Below, in pieces: positions 53,375-62,992 of a DNA stretch of 64,000 nucleotides (the stretch's first letter is position 1; every line of letters starts with the position of its first letter). The notes beneath the pieces were generated by a model. That model searched no databases. It was not told the DNA's origin and saw nothing but the letters and a program-made list of their open reading frames with translations. The position numbers were made by a program, and so were the translations under genes. The stretch spans positions 124,001 through 188,000 of the forward strand of contig NZ_CP028271.1 of NCBI RefSeq assembly GCF_009914055.1. Direction: 5' to 3'. The stretch comes from Mixta intestinalis. Lineage in GTDB: Bacteria > Pseudomonadota > Gammaproteobacteria > Enterobacterales > Enterobacteriaceae.

Positions 53375-55543
53375 TTGAATATTCTTGCGATAATGGGACC
53401 GCATAACGCCTTTTATAAAGATGAGCCGATGCGCCAGCTGCATCAGGCGCTGATCGCCCAGGGCTTTGAACCTATCTACCCGAAAGATGCCAACGATCTG
53501 GTCAAGCTAATCGAACACAATCCGCGTATCTGCGGCGTAATCTTTGACTGGGATGAGTACAGCCTGGATTTATGCAGCGAGATTAACCAGCTGAATGAGT
53601 ACCTGCCGCTTTACGCCTTTATCAATACCCATTCGACGATGAATATCAGCATCAATGAGATGCGCATGGCGCTGTGGTTCTTTGAATATGCGCTTGGCGT
53701 GGCGGAAGATATCGCCCAGCGAATCCGCCAGTATACCGATGAATATATTGAGAATATTACGCCACCGCTGACCCGCGCGCTGTTCACCTATGTCAAAGAG
53801 GGCAAATATACTTTCTGTACGCCAGGCCATATGGCCGGGACCGCCTTTCAGAAAAGCCCGGTCGGCACGCTGTTTTATGATTTCTACGGCCCGAATACGC
53901 TGAAGGCGGATACCTCGATTTCCGTGACCGAGTTGGGTTCGCTGCTCGATCACACCGGACCGCATCTGGAGGCGGAAGAGTATATCGCCCGTACCTTCGG
54001 CGCTGAGCAGAGCTACATGGTGACCAACGGCACCTCCACCTCGAATAAAATTGTTGGAATGTATGCGGTTCCGGCGGGCAGCACCATGCTGATCGACCGC
54101 AACTGCCATAAATCCTTAACCCATCTGTTGATGATGAGCGATATCGTGCCGATCTGGCTGAAGCCGACACGTAACGCGTTGGGGATTCTCGGCGGCATTC
54201 CAAAACGCGAATTCACTCGCGAAAGCATCGCGCTGAAAGTGGCGCAGACCGAACACGCCGCCTGGCCGGTTCACGCCGTTATCACCAACTCCACCTATGA
54301 TGGCCTGCTCTACAACACGCGCTATATCAAAGAGACGCTGGAAGTGCCTTCCATTCATTTTGATTCCGCCTGGGTGCCCTACACCAATTTTCATCCAATT
54401 TATGCCGGTAAAAGCGGCATGAGTGGTGAACGTACTCCCGGCAAGGTCATCTATGAAACCCAGTCAACGCATAAGCTGCTGGCCGCCTTTTCCCAGGCTT
54501 CGCTGATCCATATTAAAGGCGACTACGACGAGCAGACCTTTAACGAAGCCTATATGATGCATACCACCACCTCGCCTAACTACTCGATCGTTGCCTCGAT
54601 CGAAACGGCAGCGGCGATGCTGCGTGGTAATCCCGGGCGTCGGTTGATTAACCGCTCGGTGGAACGGGCGCTGCATTTCCGGCGCGAGATCCAGCGGCTG
54701 CGGGAAGAATCTGACAGCTGGTTCTTCGATATCTGGCAGCCGGACGGTATCGATGAGGCGGAGTGCTGGCCGATCCAACCGGGAGAAGAAGACTGGCACG
54801 GTTTTATCGATGCCGATCGCGATCATATGTATCTCGACCCGATCAAGGTAACTATTCTGACGCCGGGCATGAGCGAGCAGGGCGAGATGGCGGAAGAGGG
54901 TATTCCGGCGGCGCTGGTAGCAAAATTCCTTGATGAGCGCGGCATCGTGGTGGAAAAAACCGGGCCTTATAATTTGCTGTTCCTGTTCAGCATCGGCATT
55001 GATAAAACCAGGGCGATGGGGCTGCTGCGTGCGCTGCTGGACTTTAAACGCGCCTACGATCTTAACCTGCGCGTCAAAAATATTCTGCCGGATCTCTATG
55101 CGGAAGATCCCGACTTCTATCGCAATATGCGTATCCAGACGCTGGCGCAGGGCATTCATCAGCTGATCCGCCAGCACGATCTGCCGCGCCTGATGCTGAA
55201 GGCGTTTGACGTGTTGCCGGAGATGAAAATGACGCCGCATCAGGCGTTCCAGCTTCAGGTTAAAGGAGAGGTGGAAACCATAGAGATTGATCAGCTTATT
55301 GGACGCGTCTCCGCCAATATGATTTTGCCTTATCCGCCCGGCGTACCGCTGGTGATGCCCGGCGAGATGATTACCGAGGCGAGCCGCCCGGTGCTCGATT
55401 TCCTGCTGATGCTTTGCGCCGTCGGGCGTCACTATCCCGGCTTTGAAACCGATATTCACGGCGCTAAGCTGACGGAAGAGGGAAGCTACCTGGTACGCGT
55501 GTTAAAGCAGGAGGAACCGGCGATCCCTGTTGGCGAGCATTGA
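53375..55543 (+). CDS. ldcC: Lysine decarboxylase (LdcC type)
   Basis: PLP enzyme converting lysine to cadaverine. The 722-residue protein has an N-terminal wing domain, PGHMAGTAFQKSPVG, HKSLTHLLMMSD, STYDGLLYN and the Schiff-base K367 in STHKLLAAFSQAS, the same residue number as in E. coli. Starts at TTG 53375 with a strong AGGAGGT (53363–53369); an upstream ATG frame is not family sequence. No cadB or cadC is nearby, and the position after accA fits the constitutive LdcC rather than acid-induced CadA. Confidence 0.93.
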   Translation: MNILAIMGPHNAFYKDEPMRQLHQALIAQGFEPIYPKDANDLVKLIEHNPRICGVIFDWDEYSLDLCSEINQLNEYLPLYAFINTHSTMNISINEMRMALWFFEYALGVAEDIAQRIRQYTDEYIENITPPLTRALFTYVKEGKYTFCTPGHMAGTAFQKSPVGTLFYDFYGPNTLKADTSISVTELGSLLDHTGPHLEAEEYIARTFGAEQSYMVTNGTSTSNKIVGMYAVPAGSTMLIDRNCHKSLTHLLMMSDIVPIWLKPTRNALGILGGIPKREFTRESIALKVAQTEHAAWPVHAVITNSTYDGLLYNTRYIKETLEVPSIHFDSAWVPYTNFHPIYAGKSGMSGERTPGKVIYETQSTHKLLAAFSQASLIHIKGDYDEQTFNEAYMMHTTTSPNYSIVASIETAAAMLRGNPGRRLINRSVERALHFRREIQRLREESDSWFFDIWQPDGIDEAECWPIQPGEEDWHGFIDADRDHMYLDPIKVTILTPGMSEQGEMAEEGIPAALVAKFLDERGIVVEKTGPYNLLFLFSIGIDKTRAMGLLRALLDFKRAYDLNLRVKNILPDLYAEDPDFYRNMRIQTLAQGIHQLIRQHDLPRLMLKAFDVLPEMKMTPHQAFQLQVKGEVETIEIDQLIGRVSANMILPYPPGVPLVMPGEMITEASRPVLDFLLMLCAVGRHYPGFETDIHGAKLTEEGSYLVRVLKQEEPAIPVGEH

Positions 55544-55621
55544 TTTTGCAGAGTTTGCCGCCTTGCTTCAGCGTAAAGGAGCGGGTAGGGTTCAGCGATA
55601 AGTGGTCATTCAGGAGCCGTT

Positions 55622-56011
55622 ATGTTAGGCATTAAACAGATGCATCATATTGCGATTATCGCCAGCGACTATGCGCGCAGTAAGGCATTTTACTGCGATA
55701 TTCTCGGCTTCACCCTGCAACAGGAAGTATATCGCGAGGCGCGGGACTCATGGAAAGGCGATCTGGCGCTGAACGGCCAGTATATGATTGAGCTTTTCTC
55801 TTTTCCCACGCCGCCCGCCAGGGTAAGCCATCCTGAGGCGTGCGGGCTGCGGCATCTGGCCTTTGCCGTTGAGGATGTTGATGCTGCCTGTCGTCTTTTA
55901 CAGCAAAAGGGCATTGCCTGCGAGCCGGTGCGCGTCGATCCGCTGACCGACAGGCGCTTCACTTTTTTCCACGACCCGGATAATTTGCCGCTGGAACTTT
56001 ATCAGGCGTAA
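55622..56011 (+). CDS. yaeR: VOC family protein YaeR
   Basis: A 129-residue glyoxalase I-like protein of unknown substrate. Metal-ligand candidates are H in MHHIAIIASDY, E in IELFSF, H in LRHLAFAVED and E in LPLELY, as in the family. Close to E. coli YaeR (YCDILGFTLQQEVYREARDSWKGDLALNG). Located between ldcC and tilS as in E. coli. Confidence 0.93.
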   Translation: MLGIKQMHHIAIIASDYARSKAFYCDILGFTLQQEVYREARDSWKGDLALNGQYMIELFSFPTPPARVSHPEACGLRHLAFAVEDVDAACRLLQQKGIACEPVRVDPLTDRRFTFFHDPDNLPLELYQA

Positions 56012-56065
56012 AATAGCCGCTTTACAGTCATCCTGTGATGGCCGTTTTTCCGCAACGGATTTTTC

Positions 56066-57385
56066 ATGACGCAGCTTGCAGAACTTGAACAATGGCTGAG
56101 CGATGAGCGAAAGCTGCTGGTGGCTTTTAGCGGCGGGCTGGATTCAACCGTGCTGTTGCATCAGCTTACGCTGTTACGTCAGCGGCTGCCTGAACTTCAT
56201 CTGCGTGCCATTCACATTCATCACGGACTTAGCGCCAATGCCGACAGCTGGGCAGATCGCTGTCGCGCCCTTTGCCAGCAGTGGAACGTCCCCTTTCTGT
56301 TGGAACGGATCACGGTGGACGGGCGCGATAAGGGGATCGAGGCGGCGGCAAGAGAAGGGCGCTACCAGGCGTTTCGCCGCCATCTACTACCTGGTGAGGC
56401 GCTGGTGACCGCGCAGCATCTTGACGATCAGTGTGAAACGCTGTTGCTGGCGCTGAAACGCGGCAGCGGGCCGGCGGGGCTGGCGGCAATGCCTTCTAGC
56501 ATGACGCTGGGTGAACATCGTCTGCTGCGTCCGCTGCTGCGCTGTCGCCGTGCCGAACTGGAGCAGTGGGCACATCAACATCAGCTTTGCTGGGTAGAGG
56601 ATGAAAGCAATCAGGATACCCGCTACGACCGCAATTTCCTGCGCCAGCGGATTATGCCGTTGCTGAATGCACGCTGGCCGCATTTTGCCGATGCGGCAGC
56701 GCGTAGCGCGGCACTGTGCGGCGAGCAGGAACAACTGTTGGATGAGCTACTGGCGGAATCGCTGCAACAGCGTATGCAGCCGGATGGTGCGCTGCAAATC
56801 GCAGATTTTCATACGTTGAGCGAAGCGCGCCGCGCCGCGCTGCTGCGCCGCTGGATAGCGCTGTGCGGCGGAAAAATGCCGTCACGTGATGCGATGCAGC
56901 GTCTGTGGCTGGAGGTGATTTGCGCCCGCGAGGATGCCGCACCCCGGCTACGGCTGGGCGATCATGAAGTACGTCGCTATCGTCAGGCGCTTTACTGGCT
57001 GCCGCTGCGCCCTTCGCTGCGTGATGAGGTTTTGGCCTGGCCTGATATGCAGCAGCCGCTTAGCCTGCCGCACGGGCTTGGCACGTTGTGTCTGGCGCAG
57101 ACGGGTACCGAAATCCGGCCGCCACGCGCCGATGAAACGGTTAGCATACGCTTCCAGGCGCAGGGCAGCTTTGCTATTGTCGGGCGCGGCGGACATCGCC
57201 CGATTAAAAAGCTATGGCAGGAGTGCGGTGTGCCGCCCTGGCAGCGAGAAACGACGCCGCTAATCTATTACAACGATACCCTGATCGCCGCGCTGGATAC
57301 CTTCGTTTGCCGTGAAGGGAGCGCTGTATCAGGCACCGGCTGGCATATCGACTGGCAAAAAAATGCGACTGGAGAATCTGTATGA
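56066..57385 (+). CDS. tilS: tRNA(Ile)-lysidine synthetase
   Basis: Converts C34 to lysidine in tRNA-Ile (CAU), essential for AUA decoding. The 439-residue protein has the PP-loop SGGLDST (residues 22–28), HIHHGLS, TAQHLDDQCETLLLALKRGSG, and the C-terminal TilS domain. ATG 56066. Its stop overlaps the start of a cytochrome gene by ATGA. Confidence 0.96.
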   Translation: MTQLAELEQWLSDERKLLVAFSGGLDSTVLLHQLTLLRQRLPELHLRAIHIHHGLSANADSWADRCRALCQQWNVPFLLERITVDGRDKGIEAAAREGRYQAFRRHLLPGEALVTAQHLDDQCETLLLALKRGSGPAGLAAMPSSMTLGEHRLLRPLLRCRRAELEQWAHQHQLCWVEDESNQDTRYDRNFLRQRIMPLLNARWPHFADAAARSAALCGEQEQLLDELLAESLQQRMQPDGALQIADFHTLSEARRAALLRRWIALCGGKMPSRDAMQRLWLEVICAREDAAPRLRLGDHEVRRYRQALYWLPLRPSLRDEVLAWPDMQQPLSLPHGLGTLCLAQTGTEIRPPRADETVSIRFQAQGSFAIVGRGGHRPIKKLWQECGVPPWQRETTPLIYYNDTLIAALDTFVCREGSAVSGTGWHIDWQKNATGESV

Positions 57386-57690
57386 AGAGCCTGTTAATCC
57401 TGACGCTGGCATTGGTTACCACGCCCGTGCTGGCGGCGGGAAACGTTGCCGCCGGGCAGGAGAAGGCCGCCGCCTGTAGCGGTTGTCATGGTGCAGAGGG
57501 AAAAGCCTCGGTTTCGCTCTATCCTCATCTGGCCGGGCAGAACGCGGACTATTTACAACATGCGTTGCAGGCCTATAAGAAAGGGGAACGCAGCGGGGGG
57601 CAGGCGGAAGTGATGAAGGCGTTTGTTAGCGGGTTAAGCGAGGCGGATATGGCGGATTTAGCGGCTTATTATCACTCGATCAAGCCGTAA
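57382..57690 (+). CDS. Small exported c-type cytochrome
   Basis: A 102-residue class I cytochrome c. It has a signal peptide (MKSLLILTLALVTTPVLA, cleavage near A18/A19), heme site C32-S-G-C35-H36, conserved YPHLAGQNADYLQ, and M78 as likely sixth ligand, ending in LSEADMADLAAYYHSIKP. Sequence is most like a single domain of cytochrome c4/c553 proteins. It overlaps tilS by 4 bp, so it is translated from the tilS message. K-12 has no gene here. Electron partners are unknown, and no heme-ligation or oxidase genes are nearby. Confidence 0.9.
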   Translation: MKSLLILTLALVTTPVLAAGNVAAGQEKAAACSGCHGAEGKASVSLYPHLAGQNADYLQHALQAYKKGERSGGQAEVMKAFVSGLSEADMADLAAYYHSIKP

Positions 57691-57697
57691 AAGTGCA

Positions 57698-57715
57698 GGG
57701 CGGGCAGGCCCGCCC
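57698..57715. terminator. GC-rich hairpin between the cytochrome gene and rof
   Basis: GGGCGGGC (57698–57705) pairs with GCCCGCCC (57708–57715). It lies between convergent genes but has no T-run on either side, so termination is uncertain. Confidence 0.4.
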
Positions 57716-57720
57716 GCCGG

Positions 57721-57984
57721 TTAATCAGATTCGCTGACCACTACCGTACCCAGCTCTGGATGACTGAAGCTGGCGATATGATCCAGCCGCAGTTCACGTG
57801 CTTCGCCGGTATCCTCTACCGCCAGATACTCGACATTTTTACGGGTAAAAATGTCTTTCGCCTTCACCGTTAGCTGCTCGCCATTTTTCAGATCGAGTGT
57901 TAACGCCCAGTTTTTCTGGCAGGCAAGCTCCAGGGTATCGTAATCGTCACAATTGATCGGTTTATAGGCTTCATTCGTCAACAT
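57721..57984 (-). CDS. rof: Rho-binding antiterminator Rof
   Basis: Binds Rho and inhibits Rho-dependent termination. The 87-residue protein has [28 protein letters not shown] and [24 protein letters not shown], closely matching E. coli Rof. It overlaps yaeP by 14 bp, as in the E. coli yaeP–rof pair. ATG 57984 is used; a TTG directly follows. Confidence 0.95.
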   Translation of the reverse strand: MLTNEAYKPINCDDYDTLELACQKNWALTLDLKNGEQLTVKAKDIFTRKNVEYLAVEDTGEARELRLDHIASFSHPELGTVVVSESD

Positions 57985-58177
57985 AGTCGCTCACCATTAA
58001 GTTTGCAGCGGCATAGGCCGCCTGTTCCCTGACGGAAGAGTCTAGCGTGCTGTTAGCCGCTATCTCATTCAGTGTTTTTAACGCGCAACCTATGGCGTCG
58101 GGCACGTATCCCAGTTCGCCACCGCCGATCTCAGCGTACTTCTGACGAACCAAATCACAATATTTCTGCACATGCAC
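57971..58177 (-). CDS. yaeP: UPF0253 family protein YaeP
   Basis: A 68-residue conserved protein of unknown function, recognised from [27 protein letters not shown] and [14 protein letters not shown]. Predicted mostly helical. Its overlap with rof suggests coupled translation and a role connected with Rof (inference). Confidence 0.93.
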   Translation of the reverse strand: MHVQKYCDLVRQKYAEIGGGELGYVPDAIGCALKTLNEIAANSTLDSSVREQAAYAAANLMVSDYVDE

Positions 58178-58449
58178 CTCCTTTCAGAGCGTAAATCTCT
58201 GTCTTCAGCGACTATAACATAGCCGCCAGCGGGAAATCAGCCTGGCGAGCAGCGTATTTATTTGTGCTGCTGACAGAGCACGTGTGCCAGGCAAGGCTGG
58301 CTGATATGGTGACGAGATAGCTTGATTACAACCACCGAAAAGTAGAGCAGGAGCAAAAGCATTGACCTTTTGCCTGTGGAGGTCACACTGTAACCGGAAC
58401 ATTTTTAGCGTCGCGTGCCGTTTTCGCCGCCGCCAGTTGGATAAAAATT

Positions 58450-58860
58450 ATGATTGTATTGTCACGTCATGCTGCTATCAGTGACGACGAACTGGAAATA
58501 AGTGCTATCCGCGCCCAGGGCGCTGGCGGGCAGCATGTGAATAAAAGCGCCACCGCGATTCATCTGCGTTTTGATATTCGCGCCTCGTCACTGCCGGAAT
58601 ACTATAAATCACGTTTGTTGGCAGCCAGCCACCATCTGATCACCGCCGAAGGCGTGGTGATTATTAAAGCGCAGGAGTATCGCAGCCAGGAGATGAATCG
58701 TGAAGCGGCGCTGAAGCGGCTGGAGAATCTGATTCGCGAGTTAACGGTAGAAGAAAAAGCACGCCGCCCGACGCGTCCGACACTGGCCTCTAAGCGGCGT
58801 CGGCTGGAGGGTAAGGCGCAGCGTAGCGCCACCAAAGCATTGCGCGGAAAGGTACGTTAA
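58450..58860 (+). CDS. arfB: Alternative ribosome-rescue factor ArfB
   Basis: Peptidyl-tRNA hydrolase that rescues ribosomes stalled on non-stop mRNA. The 136-residue protein has the catalytic GGQ motif at residues 26–28 ([19 protein letters not shown]) and the basic C-terminal tail ([20 protein letters not shown]) that enters the empty mRNA channel. Also yaeJ. It lies divergent from yaeP; the neighbours yaeQ and nlpE found in K-12 are absent. Confidence 0.95.
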   Translation: MIVLSRHAAISDDELEISAIRAQGAGGQHVNKSATAIHLRFDIRASSLPEYYKSRLLAASHHLITAEGVVIIKAQEYRSQEMNREAALKRLENLIRELTVEEKARRPTRPTLASKRRRLEGKAQRSATKALRGKVR

Positions 58861-58921
58861 TTTATAAATTCTGACGTTATTAAAAATGCCTGTCGCAAAA
58901 GCGGATCGCGGCGAAGTAATA

Positions 58922-58963
58922 AAAAAGCCCCTGAGCATGATTAAATAAGCTCAGGGGCTTTTT
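58922..58963. terminator. Bidirectional terminator between arfB and proS
   Basis: A perfect 15-bp stem (58922–58936 with 58949–58963) with A-tract on the left and T-tract on the right serves the convergent arfB and proS. Confidence 0.92.
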
Positions 58964-58987
58964 CGTTAGCGCTTAGCGTAACGGCAA

Positions 58988-60709
58988 TTAGCCCTGGATC
59001 GCTTCTACCAGAAAATCAACGATCCGATCGCGTTTGATCATCTGCTTCTCTCCGGCACGGCGCGCTTTATATTCGATCTCATCGTTATCGAGGTTGCGAT
59101 CGCCCAGCACGATAGTGTGCGGAATACCAATCAGTTCCATATCGGCGAACATTACGCCTGGACGCTCTTTACGATCGTCCAGCAATACCTCGATACCTTT
59201 GGCGCGCAGCGTGGTATACAGCTCTTCCGCCAGTTCTTTCACGCGGAAAGATTTGTGCATGTTCATTGGCAGAATCGCCACCTGGAACGGTGCCAGCGCC
59301 GCAGGCCAGATGATGCCGCGATCGTCATGGTTTTGCTCAATCGCTGCTGCTACCACGCGCGTTACGCCGATGCCGTAGCAGCCCATGGTCAGCGTCTGGT
59401 TACGACCGTCTTCACCCTGAACAGCGGCTTTCATCGCTTCAGAGTATTTGGTGCCCAGCTGGAAGATGTGTCCCACTTCAATACCGCGCTTGATCAGCAG
59501 CGTGCCTTTACCATCCGGGCTGACATCGCCTTCTACTACATTGCGCAGATCGGCAATCTGTAACGGCTCTGCCAGATCGCGGCCCCAGTTAATGCCGGTA
59601 TAGTGTTTACCGTCAATATTGGCACCTGCGCTGAAATCGCTCATTTTCGCTACGGTACGATCGGCAATCACCGGCAGCGTCAGACCAATCGGGCCGAGTG
59701 AGCCAGGACCCGCACCAATCGCTGCACGAATCTCTTCTTCGGTGGCAAATTCCAGCGGCGCGGCGACGATATCCACTTTCTCCGCTTTGATTTCGTTCAG
59801 CTCGTGATCGCCGCGTACCAGCAGCGCGACCAGCTGATGACCGCTCTCTTCACTGGCCTTAACGATCAGCGTTTTTACCGTCTTATCGATTGGCAGATTA
59901 AATTGCGCAACCAGGTCAGCGATAGTTTTAGCGTTTGGCGTATCGATCTGTGCTAATGGCTGCGACGGTGCCGGGCGTTCACCTGTCGGGGCAACGGCCT
60001 CAGCCAGCTCGATATTGGCTGCGTAATCCGATTCGGTAGAGAAAACGATATCATCTTCACCGCTCTGCGCCAGTACCTGGAATTCATGGGATGCGCTGCC
60101 GCCGATGGAGCCGGTATCCGCCTGTACTGCACGGAAATCCAGCCCCATACGGCTGAAGATGGCACTATAGGCGCGGTACATCGCGTCGTAAGTTTCCTGT
60201 AGCGATTCCTGCGTAGTATGGAAGGAGTAGGCGTCCTTCATAATAAATTCGCGTGAACGCATCACACCGAAGCGTGGACGCACTTCATCGCGGAATTTGG
60301 TCTGAATCTGGAACAGGTTCAGCGGCAGCTGCTTGTAGGAGCTCAGCTCGTTGCGAATCAGATCGGTAATAACTTCTTCGTGCGTCGGGCCGAGTACAAA
60401 TGGACGATCGCCGCGGTCAACCAGGCGTAACAGCTCCGGGCCGTACTGCTCCCAGCGGCCACTCTCCTGCCACAGATCGGCAGGCTGCACGACCGGCATG
60501 CAGATTTCAATCGCACCGGCGTTAGTCATCTCTTCGCGCACGATGTTTTCAACTTTTTTAAGTACGCGTAAGCCTGTCGGCAGCCAGGTATAAAGGCCGG
60601 AGGCCAGTTTACGGATCATACCGGCGCGCAGCATCAGCTGGTGGCTGATTACTTCGGCATCGGACGGCGTCTCCTTAAGGGTGGAGAGCAGATATTGAGT
60701 AGTACGCAT
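58988..60709 (-). CDS. proS: Prolyl-tRNA synthetase
   Basis: Charges tRNA-Pro. The 573-residue bacterial-type enzyme has class II motifs (motif 2 around [27 protein letters not shown], motif 3 with [17 protein letters not shown]), an inserted YbaK-like editing domain (about 225–390, including VKTLIVKA and [14 protein letters not shown]) and a C-terminal anticodon-binding domain. Start ATG 60707–60709. Confidence 0.98.
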   Translation of the reverse strand: MRTTQYLLSTLKETPSDAEVISHQLMLRAGMIRKLASGLYTWLPTGLRVLKKVENIVREEMTNAGAIEICMPVVQPADLWQESGRWEQYGPELLRLVDRGDRPFVLGPTHEEVITDLIRNELSSYKQLPLNLFQIQTKFRDEVRPRFGVMRSREFIMKDAYSFHTTQESLQETYDAMYRAYSAIFSRMGLDFRAVQADTGSIGGSASHEFQVLAQSGEDDIVFSTESDYAANIELAEAVAPTGERPAPSQPLAQIDTPNAKTIADLVAQFNLPIDKTVKTLIVKASEESGHQLVALLVRGDHELNEIKAEKVDIVAAPLEFATEEEIRAAIGAGPGSLGPIGLTLPVIADRTVAKMSDFSAGANIDGKHYTGINWGRDLAEPLQIADLRNVVEGDVSPDGKGTLLIKRGIEVGHIFQLGTKYSEAMKAAVQGEDGRNQTLTMGCYGIGVTRVVAAAIEQNHDDRGIIWPAALAPFQVAILPMNMHKSFRVKELAEELYTTLRAKGIEVLLDDRKERPGVMFADMELIGIPHTIVLGDRNLDNDEIEYKARRAGEKQMIKRDRIVDFLVEAIQG

Positions 60710-60813
60710 CTGTAAGATTCCAGTTTGGGCGGAAAATAGTCAAAGGATGACCTGAAAATAGTGGCGGTAGTGTAACAGCGAGCGATGCACCTCAAAAGAG
60801 AGGGGAGGATAAA

Positions 60814-61521
60814 TTAGCGCGGATCGAGCGCCAGCACCTCAGTTCCTTCCGCCGTTACGCGCCAGCGCACGTTGAAATCAAGCAGCCAGGCGGCATATTC
60901 GCGTTCCGGCTCTTCACCTTTACGATAGGCCGGACGAGGATCCTGTGCCAGCACCTGGGTAATAAAACGCGTCAGCTGCGGATAGCGTGACTGATGGCGT
61001 GTCAGCTGCTGCTGCGCCTGCGGTGAAAAACGTACCGGCATTTCCGCCTCTGGCGCATGTTGCGCAAAACCCGCGCGCGCCTGGGGTAACGCCTCGGCAA
61101 AAGGCAGATAAGGTTTGATATCCACTATCGGCGTTCCATCTACCAGATCCAGGCTGCCTAACTCCAGAATCACCTGACCCTGAGGGCAGTGAATCCCTTT
61201 AAGTTCTACCAGCGACATACCGATTGGATTAGGGCGAAAAGTGGAGCGCGTGGCAAAAACGCCCATGCGTGTATTGCCGCCGAGACGGGGAGGGCGCACG
61301 GTGGGACGCCAGCCGCCTGCCATCGTTTGATGAAACACAAACAACAGCCATAAGTGGCTGAAGGACTCCAGACCGCGTACTGCCTCCTGCTGGTTATAAG
61401 GCGGAAGTAGACGCAGTTCGCCGCCGCCATCCTCAATTAATCCAGGCTGACGCGGTACGGCAAATTTCTCTTTCCACGGCGATTTAATGACGCCGATTTG
61501 TGTAAAGGCAAACTCGCTCAT
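60814..61521 (-). CDS. trmO: tRNA (N6-threonylcarbamoyladenosine-37) methyltransferase TrmO
   Basis: SAM-dependent enzyme that methylates t6A37 in tRNA-Thr. The 235-residue protein has the TsaA/YaeB beta-barrel signature FHQTMAG, NTRMGVFATRSTFRPNPIGMSLVEL and LDLVDGTPIVDIKPYLPFAE, plus the C-terminal domain. It overlaps rcsF by 4 bp. Also yaeB/tsaA. Confidence 0.95.
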   Translation of the reverse strand: MSEFAFTQIGVIKSPWKEKFAVPRQPGLIEDGGGELRLLPPYNQQEAVRGLESFSHLWLLFVFHQTMAGGWRPTVRPPRLGGNTRMGVFATRSTFRPNPIGMSLVELKGIHCPQGQVILELGSLDLVDGTPIVDIKPYLPFAEALPQARAGFAQHAPEAEMPVRFSPQAQQQLTRHQSRYPQLTRFITQVLAQDPRPAYRKGEEPEREYAAWLLDFNVRWRVTAEGTEVLALDPR

Positions 61522-61922
61522 TTACCGGAGACTTTCAGCGCGGTGCCCTGACAAACTGCGTGACGATAGCAGCCCTGGCTTTCGCTCAGCACTTCGCATT
61601 TATGCAACAGCACAGCGTTAGCTTTCATGTAGGAAGCGCGGATCTGCATACGTTTACGGGCGGTATTAATATTGGCCGGTGAATCCTGGCGGCTGACCTG
61701 ACAATCTTCCCCGGAAACTTCGCCTAAATCGCGGAAAGGATTACTGACCAGTTCATTCATATCGGTATAAAGCTTAACCGGCACCGGGCGGGGCGTTGGA
61801 CGGGGATGCGACTCAACGGGCGTCGGTTTAGGCTCTGGCGCGGGAATAGGCTTATAGGGCTTGTGCAGCAAAGAGCATCCCGTTAGCGAGAGCGCCAACA
61901 AACAGAGCGGTAACGCGCGCAT
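61518..61922 (-). CDS. rcsF: Rcs stress sensor lipoprotein RcsF
   Basis: Outer-membrane lipoprotein that triggers the Rcs phosphorelay under envelope damage and threads through BamA-assembled porins. 134 residues, same as E. coli. The lipobox is LTGC with C16, followed by a Pro-rich disordered linker and a compact domain with four cysteines forming two disulfides (GEDC, HKCEV, GCYR, VCQG). ATG 61920–61922 gives the lipoprotein signal; upstream in-frame codons do not. Followed by trmO with a 4-bp overlap. Confidence 0.96.
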   Translation of the reverse strand: MRALPLCLLALSLTGCSLLHKPYKPIPAPEPKPTPVESHPRPTPRPVPVKLYTDMNELVSNPFRDLGEVSGEDCQVSRQDSPANINTARKRMQIRASYMKANAVLLHKCEVLSESQGCYRHAVCQGTALKVSGK

Positions 61923-62007
61923 CAATCTATCCTCATTTCTAAAAATTGGCGTTATTGAAGCAAGCAATCTGCTAAATGACAAGTTGCGATCGCTTATGGC
62001 AAACAGC

Positions 62008-62074
62008 AAAAAAGCGGCCCACCCGATCCAACGATAAGCGTAAAACGCCTGTTATCGTCAAATCTGTGGACCGC
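62008..62074 (-). terminator. Two-level terminator after metQ
   Basis: On the minus strand GCGGTCCAC (62066–62074) pairs with GTGGGCCGC (62014–62022) with one G-U pair, followed directly by six T (62008–62013). Inside is a second hairpin, ACGATAA (62052–62058) with TTATCGT (62031–62037). This closes the metN–metI–metQ transcript ahead of rcsF. Confidence 0.8.
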
Positions 62075-62143
62075 CTGAAGGAGGGCATTAAGCCGAATAA
62101 CCACTGGCAGAGGGGCTAAAAAAACCGCTCTGTTACGTCGTTA

Positions 62144-62959
62144 TTACCAGCCTCTGACCGCGCCACCGTTGAAAATTTTGTTGGCTGCTTCAGCCACTTC
62201 GTCAGACTGATAGGCCTGCACAAATTTCTTCACGTTCTCGGCATCTTTGTTATCTTCGCGTGCCACAAGCAGGTTAACGTACGGAGAGTCTTTATCCTCA
62301 ACGAAAATACCATCTTTCTCTGGAGTTAAGTTGATCTGGCTGGCGTAGGTTGTATTGATGACCGCCAGAGCAATCTGATCGTCATCCAGCGAACGGGGCA
62401 GCTGCGGTGCTTCCAGCTCAACAATCTTCAGCTTTTTCGGGTTTTCCACGATATCAAGAGAGGTCGGCAGCAGGCCTACACCCTCTTTCAGCTTGATCAG
62501 ATTTACCTTCTCCAGCAGCAGCAGGGAACGACCAAGGTTGGTCGGATCGTTAGGAATGGCAACCTGGGCACCATCCTGTAGATCGTTCAGGGATTTAATT
62601 TTTTTCGAATAGCCTGCAATCGGATAAACAAAAGTATTACCTACCGGCACCAGCTTATAGCCACGATCTTTAATCTGCGCATCCAGATAAGGTTTGTGCT
62701 GGAAGGCGTTGACGTCGATATCGCCTTTGCTCAGCGCTTCGTTAGGCAGCACGTAATCGTTAAAAGTAACCAGCTCAACGTCCAGGCCATATTTGTCTTT
62801 CGCTACTTTCTGCGCCACTTCAGCAACCTGCTGTTCAGCGCCCACAATCACGCCCACTTTAATGTGGTTCGGATCTTTTTCTTCCTGCCCACAGCCGGTC
62901 AGTGCCATTGCACCCAGCAGCGCGCCCACGGCGGCGATTTTTTTAAACGTAAAAGACAT
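62144..62959 (-). CDS. metQ: D/L-methionine-binding lipoprotein MetQ
   Basis: Periplasmic-facing substrate-binding lipoprotein of the MetNIQ importer. The 271-residue precursor has lipobox LTGC with C23, then the NlpA-family body (IKVGVIVGAEQQVAEVAQKVAK, DIDVNAFQHKPYLD, AIPNDPTNLGRSLLLL). Last gene of metNIQ; 33 bp after metI. The operon's MetJ operators would lie beyond the window. Confidence 0.97.
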   Translation of the reverse strand: MSFTFKKIAAVGALLGAMALTGCGQEEKDPNHIKVGVIVGAEQQVAEVAQKVAKDKYGLDVELVTFNDYVLPNEALSKGDIDVNAFQHKPYLDAQIKDRGYKLVPVGNTFVYPIAGYSKKIKSLNDLQDGAQVAIPNDPTNLGRSLLLLEKVNLIKLKEGVGLLPTSLDIVENPKKLKIVELEAPQLPRSLDDDQIALAVINTTYASQINLTPEKDGIFVEDKDSPYVNLLVAREDNKDAENVKKFVQAYQSDEVAEAANKIFNGGAVRGW

Positions 62960-62992
62960 ATCCCTTCCTTAATCGTAAGAATTGATGTTTGC

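Noticed and set aside
53375..55543. Assignment of the decarboxylase as acid-induced CadA
   Set aside because: The gene stands after accA and before yaeR, the ldcC position, with no cadB or cadC nearby.
58205..58402. 65-codon minus-strand frame in the yaeP–arfB gap
   Set aside because: No ribosome binding site, no protein-like pattern and no family resemblance; considered spurious or a remnant.
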